Shown: positions 11,360 through 23,811, counted from the first letter of the stretch. The stretch is 64,000 nucleotides of DNA from Hemerocallis citrina (GCA_017893485.1 CM030363.1:82624230-82688229); one strand, 5' to 3'. Numbers and translations: made by a program. The notes: generated by a model not told the origin, from the letters alone.

Positions 11360-12256
11360 GAGAAGTGTTCCGTTATGCACTAGACCTTCGTGTGCACTCG
11401 TGTGCACTCTGCCTTCCCTCCTTCGTATCGACGATCCGAACCATTCACATTGATCTACACATCTAAATTAGTCTAAATATATAAACTCAAATAATTTGAA
11501 ATTCATTTACCCATCCATTAAAGTATTTCAAAATTGTATGGCTGAAAATCGTTATTTTTTATAGTAATATGATGAATGGACAAATAAATTTCAAATAATT
11601 TTATTTTACATATTTAGACTAATTTAGGCATATAGATTAATGTGAACGGTTCGGATCGTCGATACGAAGGCAAGAAGGCCGAGTGCACACGGAGGTCGAC
11701 GATCCGAAACGTTCACATTGATCTACACATCTAAATTAATCTAAATATGTAAACTCAAATCATTTGAAATTCATTTACCCATCCATTGAAGTATTACAAA
11801 ATTGTATGGCTGAAAATCATTATTTTTTATAGTCATATGATGAATGGGCAAATAAATTTCAAATAATTTTATTTTACATATTTAGACTAATTTAGGCATA
11901 TAGATTAATGTGAACGGTTCGGATCGTCGATACGAAGGCAAGAAGGACGAGTGCACACGGAGGTCGACGATCCGAAACGTTCACATTGATCTACACATCT
12001 AAATTAATCTAAATATGTAAACTCAAATCATTTGAAATTCATTTACCCATCCTTTGAAGTATTACAAAATTGTATGGCTAAAAATCGTTATTTTTTATAG
12101 TTATATGATGAATGGGCAAATAAATTTCAAATAATTTTATTTTAAATATTTAGACTAATTTAGGCATATAGATTAATGTAAACGGTTCGGATCGTCGATA
12201 CGAAGGCAAGAAGGCCGAGTGCACACGGAGGCTTAGTGCACAACGAAACATTTCTC
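11360..12256. mobile_element. Foldback/MITE-type element grown by three 268 bp units
   Basis: The two ends are inverted repeats of about 80-90 bp (left GAGAAGTGTTCCGTTATGC, right the complement with mismatches ending GAAACATTTCTC). Inside are three units starting TCGACGATCCGAA at 11428, 11696 and 11964, so exactly 268 bp apart. Each unit is itself a palindrome: left arm TTCACATTGATCTACACATC, right arm its complement near the unit end. No ORF is present, so it needs a transposase from elsewhere. A clear TSD is not visible, so the superfamily is open. Confidence 0.75.
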
Positions 12257-12258
12257 CA

Positions 12259-12306
12259 ACCCCCCCCCCCCCCCCCCCCGCCCCCCCCCCCCCCCCCCTC
12301 CCTCCC

Positions 12307-12355
<49 letters not shown>

Positions 12356-12382
12356 ATAATTATTATTATTATTATTATTATT
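12259..12382. repeat. Compound microsatellite C-run, (CT)n, (TA)n, (TAA)n
   Basis: A run of about 38 C with one G, then CT repeats, TA repeats and ATT/TAA repeats follow directly on the end of the foldback element. Any ORF across it is low complexity. Confidence 0.95.
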
Positions 12383-12783
12383 TTAAACAATTGTGTGTGG
12401 TAGTTTTTTTTGCCAATTTTATCAAATTAAAATACCTGTAATTCAATTCAAAATCATTTTCCGGAATTCATTCTAATAATTTTTCACAAATCCATTAATC
12501 AAACATAATAACAATATAAAAATACATCACAGCACAAATTCTTTCCAATAATCAAGCATAATAATTAAACAATTTAGTCCAAATTATCGACAAATTCAAT
12601 TAACTTCAATAATTACATATATGTACAGTTTTGTACATACATTGGTGTACAAAAAATGTAGAAAATGCTTCATAAACTTAAGCTCACTTGCTAAGAGCCA
12701 TAGAAATTTGTTATGGCTAACTCTAAACACACAGAGACCCACGGACACCCCACTTTCCAACAGAACCACACAAAGAAAAAATA

Positions 12784-12891
12784 TTATGGAGGGCTGATAC
12801 GAGAATGATAGTTGGCAATGATCTTACCATGACCTTTGTCCACCCTTCTCAGTTGAGCTACATACTCTGATATCATCTTTATGGCCTCAAC
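12784..12891 (-). pseudogene. Possible terminal exon of an unidentified host gene
   Basis: The minus strand offers an AG acceptor after a pyrimidine-containing stretch, then 35 codons and a stop (TAA at 12784-12786). The encoded peptide includes VEAIKMISEYVAQLRR and KGHGKIIANYHSR, a regular helical pattern unlike the low-complexity frames around it. I cannot identify the family. Neighbouring exons were not found with certainty, so this may be a fragment left by transposon insertions. Confidence 0.3.
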
Positions 12892-14596
12892 CTTGTTAAA
12901 AAGAAAATCAAGCAGAAGATGCCATTTGACACAGTAAGAGCGCATAATTATGTATGACATATTAACATCAGCAAGAAGCCATCTAAGTGATACTCAGTGC
13001 TTCAAGACACAGTAAGTGTGCATGATTATGTAAGACATGTTGATATCAGTAAGAAGCCATCTAAATGCTACTCAGTACTTCAAGACGTCAAATATTCCGA
13101 GAATGATGGGGACAAGTCTACTTTGAGTACTTTAAGAATGGATTTATAATAACATGGATAACTGTTAAATATACAAAATACAGGAGGGCCAGCAACATTA
13201 AACGATCTCACCATATGAGATGGTTCTCACTGGAAGAGGTATGTGGATAAGAGATCCAAGGTAAGGAATTCACCACAGACAACAAATTGGCAAAATATAA
13301 TCTCACAATTAAGGAGTAAGAACTCTTTTACAAAAAGAATTGCAAGATATTTGGTGCCTGAGCGCCTCCAAGGCTATAAGATTAGACTTGTCCTCCGAGA
13401 TAAAATTTTAATATTCTATAAATCCTAAATTAGCAGGAAAATATCCCAAAAATTTCCCAAATTGTTTTAGAGAACCACCAAATAATTAAGCACTGCCAGA
13501 TAATTAAGCAAAACTCGACTAGTTCAGTTGTCTGTTCGGGATGCAGAAGGTTCATATCTGCTTCATACAAGTCCAGTTCGCATCCAATGCTTGTGACCTA
13601 TATCAACTCTTCCTGAACCTTAATCATTGTTGATAGAATTGAGGCACTCATCTAATCAACAATGGTTCAAGGAGCAAGCAAATAAATTAACATGTTTCAT
13701 GACAATAAAATCTTGCAGCAAAAACTTACAAGTAAAAAATGACTCTTTTATAACAAAATAGGTGCTCTACAGTAATGTATTTGACGTTCTCGAACTGGGA
13801 AGCTCATTTACAATGAACATAACCTCTTGATCTGACTCATCTATTTATTGGCGAAGATAGAAGTCCCCATAATGATGACGAACAAACTCCAGAAGACTTT
13901 GACAATGAACTTAGTATTCATAAACAATGTAGCTCCAGAGACTTAAAGCATGAAGCTGTATCTATATTACACAAACACTTCATGGATCTAAGAAAATTGA
14001 TGCTGGAAGATCTATAGGAGTTTTGATTGATCATACAAATTATTTGGAGTTATGTTAATGTAGCCATAGAAAGAATTTGAACAGATACCTACACAGTTAC
14101 ATGTGTAATGAAAATGCAATTTCAATTTTTTTGTGGACTTAAACCTAGGTAGCTAATTAAGATTAGGATAAGTGTGTATTAACAAATTAAGGACCATTTG
14201 CTAAAACATACATAGTATTTGCATATAAAGATTGAACACTGAGTACAGAATAGATACACACAAATGTAAACAAGTAACACTGAAACTAACATAAATTTGA
14301 TGTTGAATTATAACAACAAGAAGAAGATACAGTCTGCATCGGGCTAACTTTATCTACATCAAATAGGAAAAACAAGTAAAATTGGAAAGTTAAGACCAAA
14401 CAACTACAAACTCTATCACCTTTAAAGGGTTAAATTTCCTACCAATGAATATTGCAAGTTTAGCTGCTTCCTGAAATTAGAACATTCTGAAAGATTAGAT
14501 TTCAATAGGAATCTGAACTAGCAATAAGAGAAATATGAATAATTAATACTTTAGTTACTTTCTTTGCCAATGTCTCCTTCTTTCATGTTTAAACAG

Positions 14597-14663
14597 AACG
14601 ACGATGTTTGTGATAAACTTTGCTCATGTGTTCAACTACCTCAATTTTGTTACCTTTTTTTGG
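14597..14663 (+). repeat. 67 bp direct repeat, left copy
   Basis: This block (starting GAACGACGATGTTTGTG and ending in a T-run and GG) recurs at 21783-21849 with about two mismatches. Without the LINE and one TSD the two copies would lie about 172 bp apart, so they are an older local duplication into which the LINE inserted. Confidence 0.85.
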
Positions 14664-14728
14664 TGATAGAGCTTTGAAAATTTTGAAAATTTTGAAAGAT
14701 GTTTATGATCATTTGTTATATATAGTTT

Positions 14729-14744
14729 GAATCATGCATCTTTT
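14729..14744 (+). repeat. Left target-site duplication of LINE 1
   Basis: GAATCATGCATCTTTT, identical to 21743-21758. The pair brackets the LINE exactly. Confidence 0.93.
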
Positions 14745-14746
14745 TT

Positions 14747-17025
14747 GTGGGTGTTCCCATTTCCGAGCAAGTGTTGGGAGCGCTGGACTTCCCCCTGCTC
14801 CTTGCTAAATTGTCGGAAGTGGAGGCAAGGAAAGCCAAGAGGATTAAGACCTCTGATGCCTCTGCACTACTTCCGACTCCACCGTCTTCTCTACTCCTTC
14901 CGGCAGATAAGCAGCCCACCCCCTCTTCCTCTTTGTTTTCTCAGCCTCAGGTCTCCTCTCAACCACCTCTTCCTCCTACCCCTACTCTATCGTCCCTTCC
15001 CTCTAATGTTCAGACCTTTTTAGTTGTTGTTCTTGCTCCGGATCTTTTATCTAAAATTGCGACGCTAGATAGTTTTGGTGCGGTCTCAATTTCTGGTGGT
15101 GCTATCTCTATCTCTACGTTAGATGATTTTCTCTACAACATTTGTAAGGTGTCCAATTGGACCTGGGCAGTTAATGCCTGTTCTAATGGTGACATAGTCA
15201 TTAATTGCCTATCGGTCAAGGTACTTCAGGACTTGGTAGAGCACGAAGCCTTCTCTTTGGGTTCGATTCAAATCAAGATCCGTAAATGGGCATCCAAAGG
15301 TTTCCCTATGCCGGCTCTCCATGCCGTTCCTACCAAAGTTTCTATTCTTGGCCTTCCCCCTTTCTGTGACTCCCCCTATCTGATTGCGGTGATGACCAAA
15401 TGTATTGGTGAACTCACTTGTACTTCTTCCACTGCTCTGTTGGTCTCTAGTTGTCTTCAGGTCGAGGCAGATTTCATGTGTCCACAAGTTCCGAACAGGA
15501 TTTCCAATTACTCTCTGCAGGATGGGAGAGGCCTTGTATCACGTTATGGTTTCTTACCATGACGCCTCTCCTGCATCGTCCGCTCCAACACTCTCTTCTC
15601 AGCATTTCTCTCCTGGTCTGAAATCGGCCACGTTCACGGCAGGTGCTACTACTAAGCCACTCATTTCGGCTAGTAAAAATAAACTGTTGCAAAAGAAATC
15701 CATTAAGAAGTCAGCTCCCTTTGGTCGACAGATCAATAATGTGGCTTTCAAACCTGTTGTTTCTCCTTCAAAGCCTCCTAATTTGGTTTGGATTAACCCC
15801 TCGCTGTCCTCCCAATCAAATCCTAGCTCCAGTATTACTGCTTCGGGACATGCATTGGGCTCTGGTCCTTCGGTGACCAATATCACTTATCCTCCTCCGG
15901 CTGCAACGGCCTTAGTTGAGAATGCTTTGGCGATGACCCCTTCCTCTGCTCAACCTCGTTCGAAGGTTGAACCCATGGAGAGTGGGGCAGCACCTGGGGA
16001 AACTATGTCCACTTCCTGCCCCAGTCTACCATGGCCAGCCTGGAAGGTCAATCCTTCTTTTGCTGGTGACCGGGACAAGTTCAAAAGAGCAGTTAACGTA
16101 TTTTTGTCGAGGAAGCACAGTGCTGAGGATGTCACACTGAAAGCTTCTGTTTCTTCTCAGAGTTTCGATGGTGCTGATAAAGGTGAGATGGACCCTCTTG
16201 ACTCTTCTATGTCGTCGTTAGGAGGCAAGGTATGTTCTCAACTCTCTATTTTTAATTTTCTGGTTTTTAATTCTCCGTTTCATGTGTTTCCTTTCTCGCT
16301 AGCTTTATATACGTTGCCGCGCACAGTTTTCCAATCCTTCTATTTCCCAGTTTTTGTTCATTTCCTATTGGAAGGTGGTGGTTTGGAGATAGGGCAGGCC
16401 AGATCCCTTAATGGGCGTCTTCAGACAGTCACTGCAGCTCTCCTTCCTCCGATTCCCCTTCTCAATTCTCCTCAATCTTCTGTTCTTGCCTCTGACCCTT
16501 TGTTAGGGCCCTCTCAGCTAACTCTTGGACTATCTCTACCTCATCTGGAGACTCCAGATGAGTGTTCTATCTCCTTTAGCCTGCCCCCCTCTCATTCCGC
16601 TTTTTCGGGTCAGAGGAGGTCAGATGTTATAGCCGTCAGTTCGTTTCAGAGCTCGACTATGGAACCCGATTGTCCCTCTGCGCATCCCCCCCGCTCGGAA
16701 AGCTAAGTTTAATTCTTTGCCTATTATAAGGATGAGTGCTCGTATCCGAGCCAAAAATAACTTTCACCTTTCTGCGTCCTCGAAAGCCTCCTTAGTGGCG
16801 CAAGTGCGGAATTTAGAAATTCCGCCTTTTGATCCTAAAAACCAGAACCTATCGGCCTTTGGTTCGGTTTATCAGGTTCATTTTGACTCCTTCTCTAATG
16901 CGGAATTGTTTAACTTGGCTTCGGGGATGGGTTTTTGTCTGGACCCTTCTAATTCTCAAGTTGTAGATGACATTCGTAATTTAGAATTCAAACGTGCCTG
17001 GGAATTCCACTTTGCTTATGATTAG
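14747..17025 (+). pseudogene. LINE 1 ORF1, Gag-like (DUF4283-type) protein
   Basis: The frame begins without ATG at the insertion edge. It continues through a Pro/Ser-rich part to a folded stretch near 15070-15480 (WTWAVNACSNGD, VPTKVSILGLPPF), which resembles the DUF4283 domain of plant LINE ORF1 proteins. These bind the LINE RNA. The frame shifts near 15500-15560 and again at a C7 run at 16686-16692. The tail ends at a TAG at 17023-17025 and overlaps the ATG of ORF2 by eight bases. The region from 15560 to 16700 is Ser/Pro-rich with no motif I recognise. Confidence 0.75.
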
Positions 17026-20000
17026 TGTGTCGTGGAATATTAGGGGGCTTGGCAGCGCTCCGAAACAACATGCCGTTTACCAATTAATTGTTTCTTGTCA
17101 ATGTGATATGATTACCTTAGTGGAATCTAAACTTCATTCCCTCTCTCCTTCCACTCTTAGATCTATAGGTGGATCGAGGATCTCCAAATGGATCTCTCTG
17201 GACTTGATTAATGCTCGGGGAGGAATCCCCTTTTGTTTCAAAGAGGATGTCTTCAATTTTATCTCTTTTCGTCGTCTTCAACTTTTCTGGTGGTATGCCT
17301 TCAATGGCTAGAATTCAATTGTGACCTTACCGTTGTTTCGATCTATGGTCCTAGCAACCCTAAGCATCGCCATTCCTTCTGGGATGAATTTTACTCCTTC
17401 ACCGGGAGTATTCAGGGTTATTGGATCTTCTACGGTGACTTTAATGTCACTAGATTTGTCCATAAAAGATCAGGTAACCCTTCGGCCCTCAATAGCTCTT
17501 TGCGTTTCAACGACTGTATTCGAGATCTCGAACTCATTGATCTACCTATTAACGGTAGATCCTTTACTTGGTCTAATATGCGACTTATACCTTCGTTGGC
17601 AAAGCTTGACCGATACCTCGTATCCCTCACTGGTTTGCTTCCTTCCAAAATTCTTTCGCCCAAGCATTACCTAATCCTTGCTTGGATCACGTGCCTATTA
17701 TGCTACACTCTAACTTTTCCTTTCCAAAACCCCGCAAATTTTGATTTGAAAATTTTGGGTTGGAATATCAAATCTTGGTTAACCTTGCCAGTGTGGTTGG
17801 ATCTCATGGCCTGGGTTGGATTCTTCTCAAATTGCATGCTATTAAGCATGGTTGTAGAATATGGCGCAAAGAAAGGTTCGGGCACTCTCTCGAACTCAAA
17901 AATTTTCTCCTCTCCTATCAACTCCATTGATTCGCTTGAAGAATCCGGTCCCATCCCTCAACCCCTTAGGATTTGTAGGAATGAGTGTAAGCAAAAATAT
18001 GCTACTCTACTGCGTAACGAGCAGTTAATGTGGGCGCAATGTACTAAGGCATGTTGGCTCAGAGATGGGGATTCTAATACGGCTTTTTTCCAAAATTTCG
18101 CCTCTCATCGAAGACGATGTAATCATATCTTTTCTATTATTGTTAACGATGTTGAGGTTCAAAATGATGTCGAATTCCATGCAGCTTTCCTCTTCTTTTT
18201 TAAGTCCCTTCTAGGAGAGTCGGGCAGGCGTGCTTGTCATCTTGATTGGAATCACCTATGTGGTGATGAAAATCCTGATCTATTAAGTCTCGAGGCTCCT
18301 TTCACTATGGAAGAGATTAAAGCGGCGGTGTCCGCTATGAATAGCGATTCCGCACCGGGACCTGATGGTTTTCCCGTTTTTTTCTTCCAAAAATTCTAGG
18401 AGATCCTAAAAGATGATATTCTTCTAATGTTCAACGACCTTCATCAGGGTGATCTATCTTTTGACCGTATTAACTATGCTCACATAGTCCTTATTCCCAA
18501 ACTGATTGGTGCCAACAAAGTCTATGCTTTTTGGCTGATTAGCCTTCTTAATTCGATCTTTAAAATCATCATGAAAGTTCTCTCCGTTCGCCTTAGCCTA
18601 GTCATATCTTCTCTTATTGACCCGGCGCAATCCGGTTTTATTAAAGATAGGTTTATTCTTGATAGTGTGGCGTCAGCCCAGGAAATTATCTATGGCTGTA
18701 ACTGTAAACACTCTGGCTCAGAGGGTATCCTGTTAAAACTGGACTTCGAAAAAGCCTATGACAAAGTGAATTGGGATTTCCTCTTTGATACTCTCCAACA
18801 TCGAGGCTTTGGGCCAAGATGGATTGCCTGGATTAAATCCAGTCTGTTTTCTGGCTTTGTCCATTCTCATTAATGGGACTGAAGAAAGGAAATTCAAGTG
18901 CAAGGGGGGGCTCCGTCATGGAGATCCACTCTCCTCTCTTCTATTCTCTCTAGTTGCAGATGTGTTTAGTCGGATTCTTCAGAAAGCTTGGAATGCCAAC
19001 TTTATTAATGGTTTAGGTGGATTCCAGGGGTTTAGAGGTGTCCTCAACCTTCAATACGCAGATGATACCATCCTTTTCTCCAAAGCTAATGGGGTTGTCC
19101 TGCGTAACCTTAAGCTTCTGCTATATCTTTTCGAATCGGCATCTGGGCTTTCTATTAATTTTAATAAGACTTCTGTCATGTGGTTAGGGGGAGCGCCTAA
19201 CCGTCAGGCGGAGATTGCTCATTTTTTCAACTGCTCCTCTTCTTCCTTTCCTATTCACTATCTCGGTATACCCTTACGATGGGGTATCCTTCATATGGCA
19301 GATTGAATGCCTATGATTGACAAATTTGAAGCGAAACTCAACTCTTGGTCGGGTAGGCTGCTATCGCGTGGGGGTAGACTTATTCTTATTAATCCTATCC
19401 TTACAGCTCTCCCCCTCTATATGATGTCATTCTTCTTCTTACCGGCCTGGGTTATTAAGAAAATTGATCAGATTAGAAGAAATTTCTTCTGGTCTGGCTC
19501 TACCAATTATCGAGCCGGTAAACACCTGGTCAATTGGTCGATGGTGTGTAAATCTAAAAAAGATGGTGGTTTTGGCATCCTTAACCTTAGGAACCAGAAC
19601 TTGGCTCTTTAGGTAAGTGGATCTGGCGTATCCTAAAAGTCGATTCTTCTTCCTAGGCTCGTTTAATTCTCCACAAATATCATTCTCGGCTTAAAATCTG
19701 GGAACTGGATTCTAATATCTCCCCTACGGCATCCCCCTACTAGAAAGGGGTATGGAAAGCTATTGAACCTTTCCGTATTGGTATCTCAAAAATATGCTCT
19801 GATGGTACTAAAACCATATTTTGGAACGACTTTTGGATTGGTAACTATAAGATCGCTTCTATCTATCCGGACCTAGTCCGCCTCGCTGCTAATCCAAAAG
19901 CCCTGTTTGCGGACTATTTGGAAGATGCTCACGGTTCCCTTGAATGGGTAATTCCGTTTAGAAGGGCTCTCCCCCCTTTAGCTCTCCCAAACTATGTTCT

Positions 20001-20661
20001 TCTCCTTTCTGATTTACATTCCTATGCTTGGTATCAACGTGAAGATATTTCCTGGAGATGGACGTCTTCGGGATCATTCTCCATTCAATCCTTTTATTCT
20101 TTTCTTAACCACGGAGGGGTTACTTCTCCAACGGCTGAGAGTATTTGGAGTGGTTATGCCCCTCCCAAAGTGAAAATTCTTGTATGGTTAACCATATAAG
20201 ATAAACTTTTGACCGTTGCTAATCTAAATATGCAGAATCTAGCTATTGGGAAATTGTGTGCTTTTTGCCATTTGCACCATGAGGATGCTAATCATCTTTT
20301 CCTGCTTTGCCCGTCGTTATCCTCTTTATGGTCGATTTGTATTAACGCTTGGCATGTCCCTTCCCGACCGAACTGTATCTCTTCTTGGTGGACGTCTTGG
20401 AGGAGTAATTATATCAACAATACGAATCTCAAATCTTAGGACCTGACGATGATGGCACTGATTTGGATTATCTGGTCCGAAAGAAATAATTGCTTATTTA
20501 ATAAAGCCTCACGATCTATTCCTTTTCTCGTTGAGGAACTTCTTTTCTTTACTAAATTATGGACTTCAACTCTGTCCCCCAAAAATAAATTGAAAGTGCA
20601 CCTCCATAATTTACAGGTAGTGGGAGCTTTCTTCTTACAAAATACCTTTCTTCCGCCCTAA
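17018..20661 (+). pseudogene. LINE 1 ORF2: endonuclease and reverse transcriptase
   Basis: Starts at ATG 17018 with SVSWNIRGLGS, the first block of the apurinic-type endonuclease; its GDFN motif is at 17434-17445. The reverse transcriptase follows: NSDSAPGPDGFP near 18345, IVLIPK near 18490, LKLDFEKAYDKVNWDFL near 18740, GDPLSSLLFSLVAD near 18930, and the catalytic YADD at 19055-19066. A zf-RVT-type tail (YAPPKVKILVWLTI) lies near 20155-20200. It would nick target DNA and copy the RNA there. Lesions include a frame change near 17280, stops at 18397-18399 and 19304-19306, and shifts near 18850 and 19610. Confidence 0.92.
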
Positions 20662-21742
20662 TTGATGTGCAGTGTATGCTCTCAGTTCCTCTTGGTTTGT
20701 TTGGTGTTTTCTTATTGTGTTTTTGCACTGCTCTTTACTTTTCTGAGGTGTGCCTTATGTTGACAGTGGCTTAGTTCTATTCAATCTTTCTTTACCTTCC
20801 TGCTATTCTGTGCTCGGTTATAACTTCTTCATTCTATTTCTTTGCTTGCAGAGTTAATATGGATGTATGCCTCATTTCTCCCCCTGGCCATGACCATTTT
20901 CAGCTGATATTAGGTGGGTGTTGCCTAGGGGTTTCAGTTTTTGGCTCTTACGTTGGCAGGTGATTTTTTGGTGATGGTGGTTGATGTGGTTTTTGGATGC
21001 TAGCTGGTGGTGGTTTGGTTTGGCCCCATCCTGTGCTGGGGCTTTGACTTTTGTGGGCGCTATGCTCGATGTTTTTAATCCCTGCTCTTTCTCTTTTTCT
21101 TGACTGCTTGTTTCAGGGCAACTTCCCTGACTATGCTATTGTGATCCTTCTCTTATTTATGAATTTTATCGTTTCTTGTTCGGTTGTGTGTTCTAATTTT
21201 GGTGGGTATCTTTTTCTGATGGTATGGTTTGTTTAAGTTTGTCTTTTGTTTTGGCGGCCACACGTGTTTCCAGATTGAGGGTGTAGCCGCTGACTGATCA
21301 GATCAGTTTTAGTGTTCTTTGGTTGCCTTTATGTTTTTCGATGCAGGTTGTGGCCGCCGCTTTCCTCATCACCTCTCGATGACAGGTGCTTTTGGACGTG
21401 GCTGAGCTTCAGTTGATGATCCGTGTTTGGCAGCATTTTCTGTGCCTTCTTTGTTGCCTGGGCTTCTGTTACTGTGATTTGCCTTTGTTGCTTGTGCATC
21501 GGTGGTTGGCATTGTGTAGTGCTGTTGTGGTTGCTTTTGTGTCTTGGATTTATTTTTCTGGATATGTTACGTTTGCTAATTTCTTATTAGCTTTATGTGG
21601 TTATTGTTTTGGGGTGAGCCAGTGTGGATCCTTCATTTGTAGTTTGCCCCCTTGTAAATTGTCTCTTTGAACAACTATTTTGGATTATTTTTATATTTTG
21701 GGCTGGAGTTTTTACACTCCATCCTATTATTCAAAAAAAAAG
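20662..21742 (+). other. 3' UTR of LINE 1
   Basis: T- and G-rich plus-strand sequence with no supported coding frame, ending TTATTCAAAAAAAAA directly before the right TSD. The short frames here are Cys/Leu/Phe-rich and reflect the base composition. Confidence 0.8.
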
Positions 21743-21758
21743 AATCATGCATCTTTTC
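21743..21758 (+). repeat. Right target-site duplication of LINE 1
   Basis: Same 16 bases as 14729-14744, directly after the A tail. Confidence 0.93.
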
Positions 21759-21782
21759 TCTGAATTATTTCATGATTATATG

Positions 21783-21849
21783 AACAACGATGTTTGTGAT
21801 AAACTTTGCTCATGTGTTCAACTACCTCGATTTTGTTACCTTTTTTTGG
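21783..21849 (+). repeat. 67 bp direct repeat, right copy
   Basis: Second copy of the block at 14597-14663, 25 bases beyond the LINE. It lies in AT-rich flanking DNA with no gene. Confidence 0.85.
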
Positions 21850-21985
21850 TTCGTTCATGCATTCTAATTTGTTTCAAGTCATGTGGATTGTTTTACTCAA
21901 TAATACTAGTCATTTAACTTTCTGTAATCGTATGTGCCCCTTTCCTCTACACTTGTCAGGTAAAACGAAATGTTCAGGTAGCAAA

Positions 21986-23040
21986 TGTTAGAAAATGGGT
22001 TTCTTAACATCATTTACGAACCAGATTTGAAGCAACTTTTTTGAGTAAGATCCTCTATGAATTAGTGAGAGATCTTGATGGATTTGATTTCTCCTTCAGG
22101 AGTAGATCAACACTATATATTTACATGCTTAAAACAGTTATCGGATGAATGATAAATTGTCTCCCAAAGTGAGGTAGTTAATTTTTGAAAAATGAGTTGA
22201 GGGACTTTAGTCCCATATCTGAAAAACAAAGGAATTAGAAGGGTATATATATTAACCCTTTTCTCGGTGTAAGATAGAAAGCTAAGAAACTCTCTCTTGC
22301 GCGCAGGGGTGCAAATCTCACATGTGGCTTGTGTGCGCTCGCATGTCCTGCGGAAACGAATGCCGGACCGACGTGATCCCACCCCGTGCAGAGCCATTTT
22401 TTTGCTACAGTTTTGATTTTCCGATCTGTAACGGCCGAAATAAATGCAGAAACAGTTTTACCTATAGGGGGTAAATTCACTCACCTGTCTGTCGTTATAG
22501 CCTGAGTGCATTCGTTCACCTGGTTTCCCCCTGCCCCTATAAATAGACGCTCATTCTCCCCTCCTAAGACACACCACAAAACTCCTCCCTTCCTCTCTGC
22601 CTATTCCTGTTTAGTCGTTTGGTGATAGAATTCATTCGCTGCTTAGGTTCAGGACTGTGACATGGTGCCTTCGTCGACACTCTTCCATCGTTGCATCCTC
22701 GGAGACGGATGCCTCTACAAACTCCAGCATCCGGAAGAGGCGAATCTGTTTTAAGTCGATTGTGTGATACGCAAGTCTCGACCCAAATCGGTTTGGTTTT
22801 TTGTAATTTATTTTTTCATTTCCTTGTTTCTTTTTAATCTGTTGGTTTTCTTATTCTCCTTCTCTAATTTTGTTCCTCTAAATGAAACATGCTTTTATTG
22901 CGAACAATTTTGTAACCAAATTCTTGATCTTATTTCTCTAATTTTAAGGCACTCCTTTTGTTCCCTTTCTCAATCTGAAAATTTACACTCGTGTTGTGTG
23001 TTTTCAGAATCAAAAAGATAACTACATCGAAAACATTGTT
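21986..23040 (+). repeat. 5' LTR and leader of Copia 1 (right limit approximate)
   Basis: The stretch starts with TGTTAGAAAATGGG, a usual LTR opening, and has a good TATA box (CCCCTATAAATAGACG near 22533-22548). A CT-rich leader follows, as expected upstream of a Copia gag beginning at 23098. The 3' LTR is not in the window, so neither LTR edge is proved. A primer site could not be fixed; AACATTGTTGGGGCCG near 23030-23045 may lie at the LTR/leader junction. Confidence 0.5.
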
Positions 23041-23097
23041 GGGGCCGAACCTATCCAAGTGCCGACTGCAGATGCGACATAAGTGCTGATTGTTGCC

Positions 23098-23811
23098 ATG
23101 ACACGAGTGTCAATGTCAGCCGTTGTACATGTCTCAGTCTCCCATGGGGAGAAACCTGGAAAGTTCAACGGGCAAAATTACAAGAGGTGGCAACAGAAAA
23201 TGCTGTTTACTTGACCACCTTGAACCTCGCAAGATTCTTGAACGAAGAAGCTCCAAATCTTAAAGAAGATGAGCAAGATTAGCAAGTCATCGCCGCTGTA
23301 GATGTTTGGAAATGTTCTGATTACCTATGTAGGAACTACATAATGAACGGATTAGCCGATTCATTGTACAATATTTATATTGACAAAAGAACTGCTAAAG
23401 AACTTTGGGAATCCCTAGACCATAAATACAGAACTGGGGATGCCGGTGCCAAGAAATTTATTGAGGGCCACTTCCTAGACTATAAAATGGTAGATTCCAA
23501 AATAGTATTTGATCAAGTTCAAGAAATTTAACTGATCTTGCATAAGATACATGTTGAAGGTATGAACTTAAGTGGGAGTTCTCAAGTTGCTTGTATTATT
23601 GAAAAATTGTCAGCATGTTGGAAAGACTTCAAAAACTACCTGAAGCATAAGAGAAAGGAAATGAGCATTGAGGATATCAATGTCAGGCTTCGTATTGAAG
23701 AAGACATTAGAGGATCCGAAAAAATTAGAGTCATCAGTCATGCAGCCAAGGCTAATATAGTGGAACATAGTCAACGTTCAAAAAAGCACAACAACAAGGG
23801 GTCTAAGTTGG
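23098..23811 (+). pseudogene. Copia 1 gag, first part
   Basis: From ATG 23098 the frame encodes KPGKFNGQNYKRWQQKM, then after a stop near 23280 the Copia Gag (UBN2-type) core: YIMNGLADSLYN, TAKELWESLDHKY, FLDYKMVDSKIV, and after another stop near 23530 LILHKIHVEGM and IIEKLSACWKDFKNYLKHKRKEM. Gag forms the particle. The frame is cut at 23811 by solo LTR B and resumes at 48834 with the zinc knuckle. Stops at 23279-23281 and 23529-23531 disable it apart from the insertion. Confidence 0.88.

Larger units (their letters stand above)
12383..14728. other. AT-rich DNA, no confident gene
   Basis: No transposon domain is visible here. The stretch around 12780-14000 is less repetitive and contains gene-like pieces: a possible terminal exon at 12784-12891, described separately, and a plus-strand frame near 13835-14010 with an acidic stretch (GEDRSPHNDDEQTPEDFDNE) that ends in stops. 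This may be a decayed host gene. A 67 bp block at 14597-14663 recurs beyond the LINE. Confidence 0.5.
14745..21742 (+). mobile_element. LINE 1: L1-type non-LTR retrotransposon
   Basis: A 6,998 bp insertion with a 16 bp perfect TSD, ORF1, ORF2 (endonuclease, reverse transcriptase, zinc-knuckle tail), a ~1.08 kb 3' UTR and a 9-base A tail at 21734-21742. The direction and structure show target-primed insertion. The 5' end starts within or at the beginning of ORF1 with no leader and no early ATG, so it is probably 5' truncated. Both ORFs have frameshifts and stops, while the TSD is still perfect. Confidence 0.95.

Noticed and set aside
11101..12256. CRISPR-like array from regularly spaced repeats
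   Set aside because: The units are 268 bp, palindromic and bounded by terminal inverted repeats in a plant genome; this is a foldback transposon.
12160..12390. Minus-strand ORF rich in Gly, Arg, Glu and Ile
   Set aside because: It is a translation of the microsatellite (C-run, CT, TA, TAA) and the end of the foldback element.
21051..21991. Cys/Leu/Phe-rich plus-strand ORFs that look like membrane proteins
   Set aside because: T-rich LINE 3' UTR and flank give hydrophobic frames by base composition; no signal or topology is consistent.
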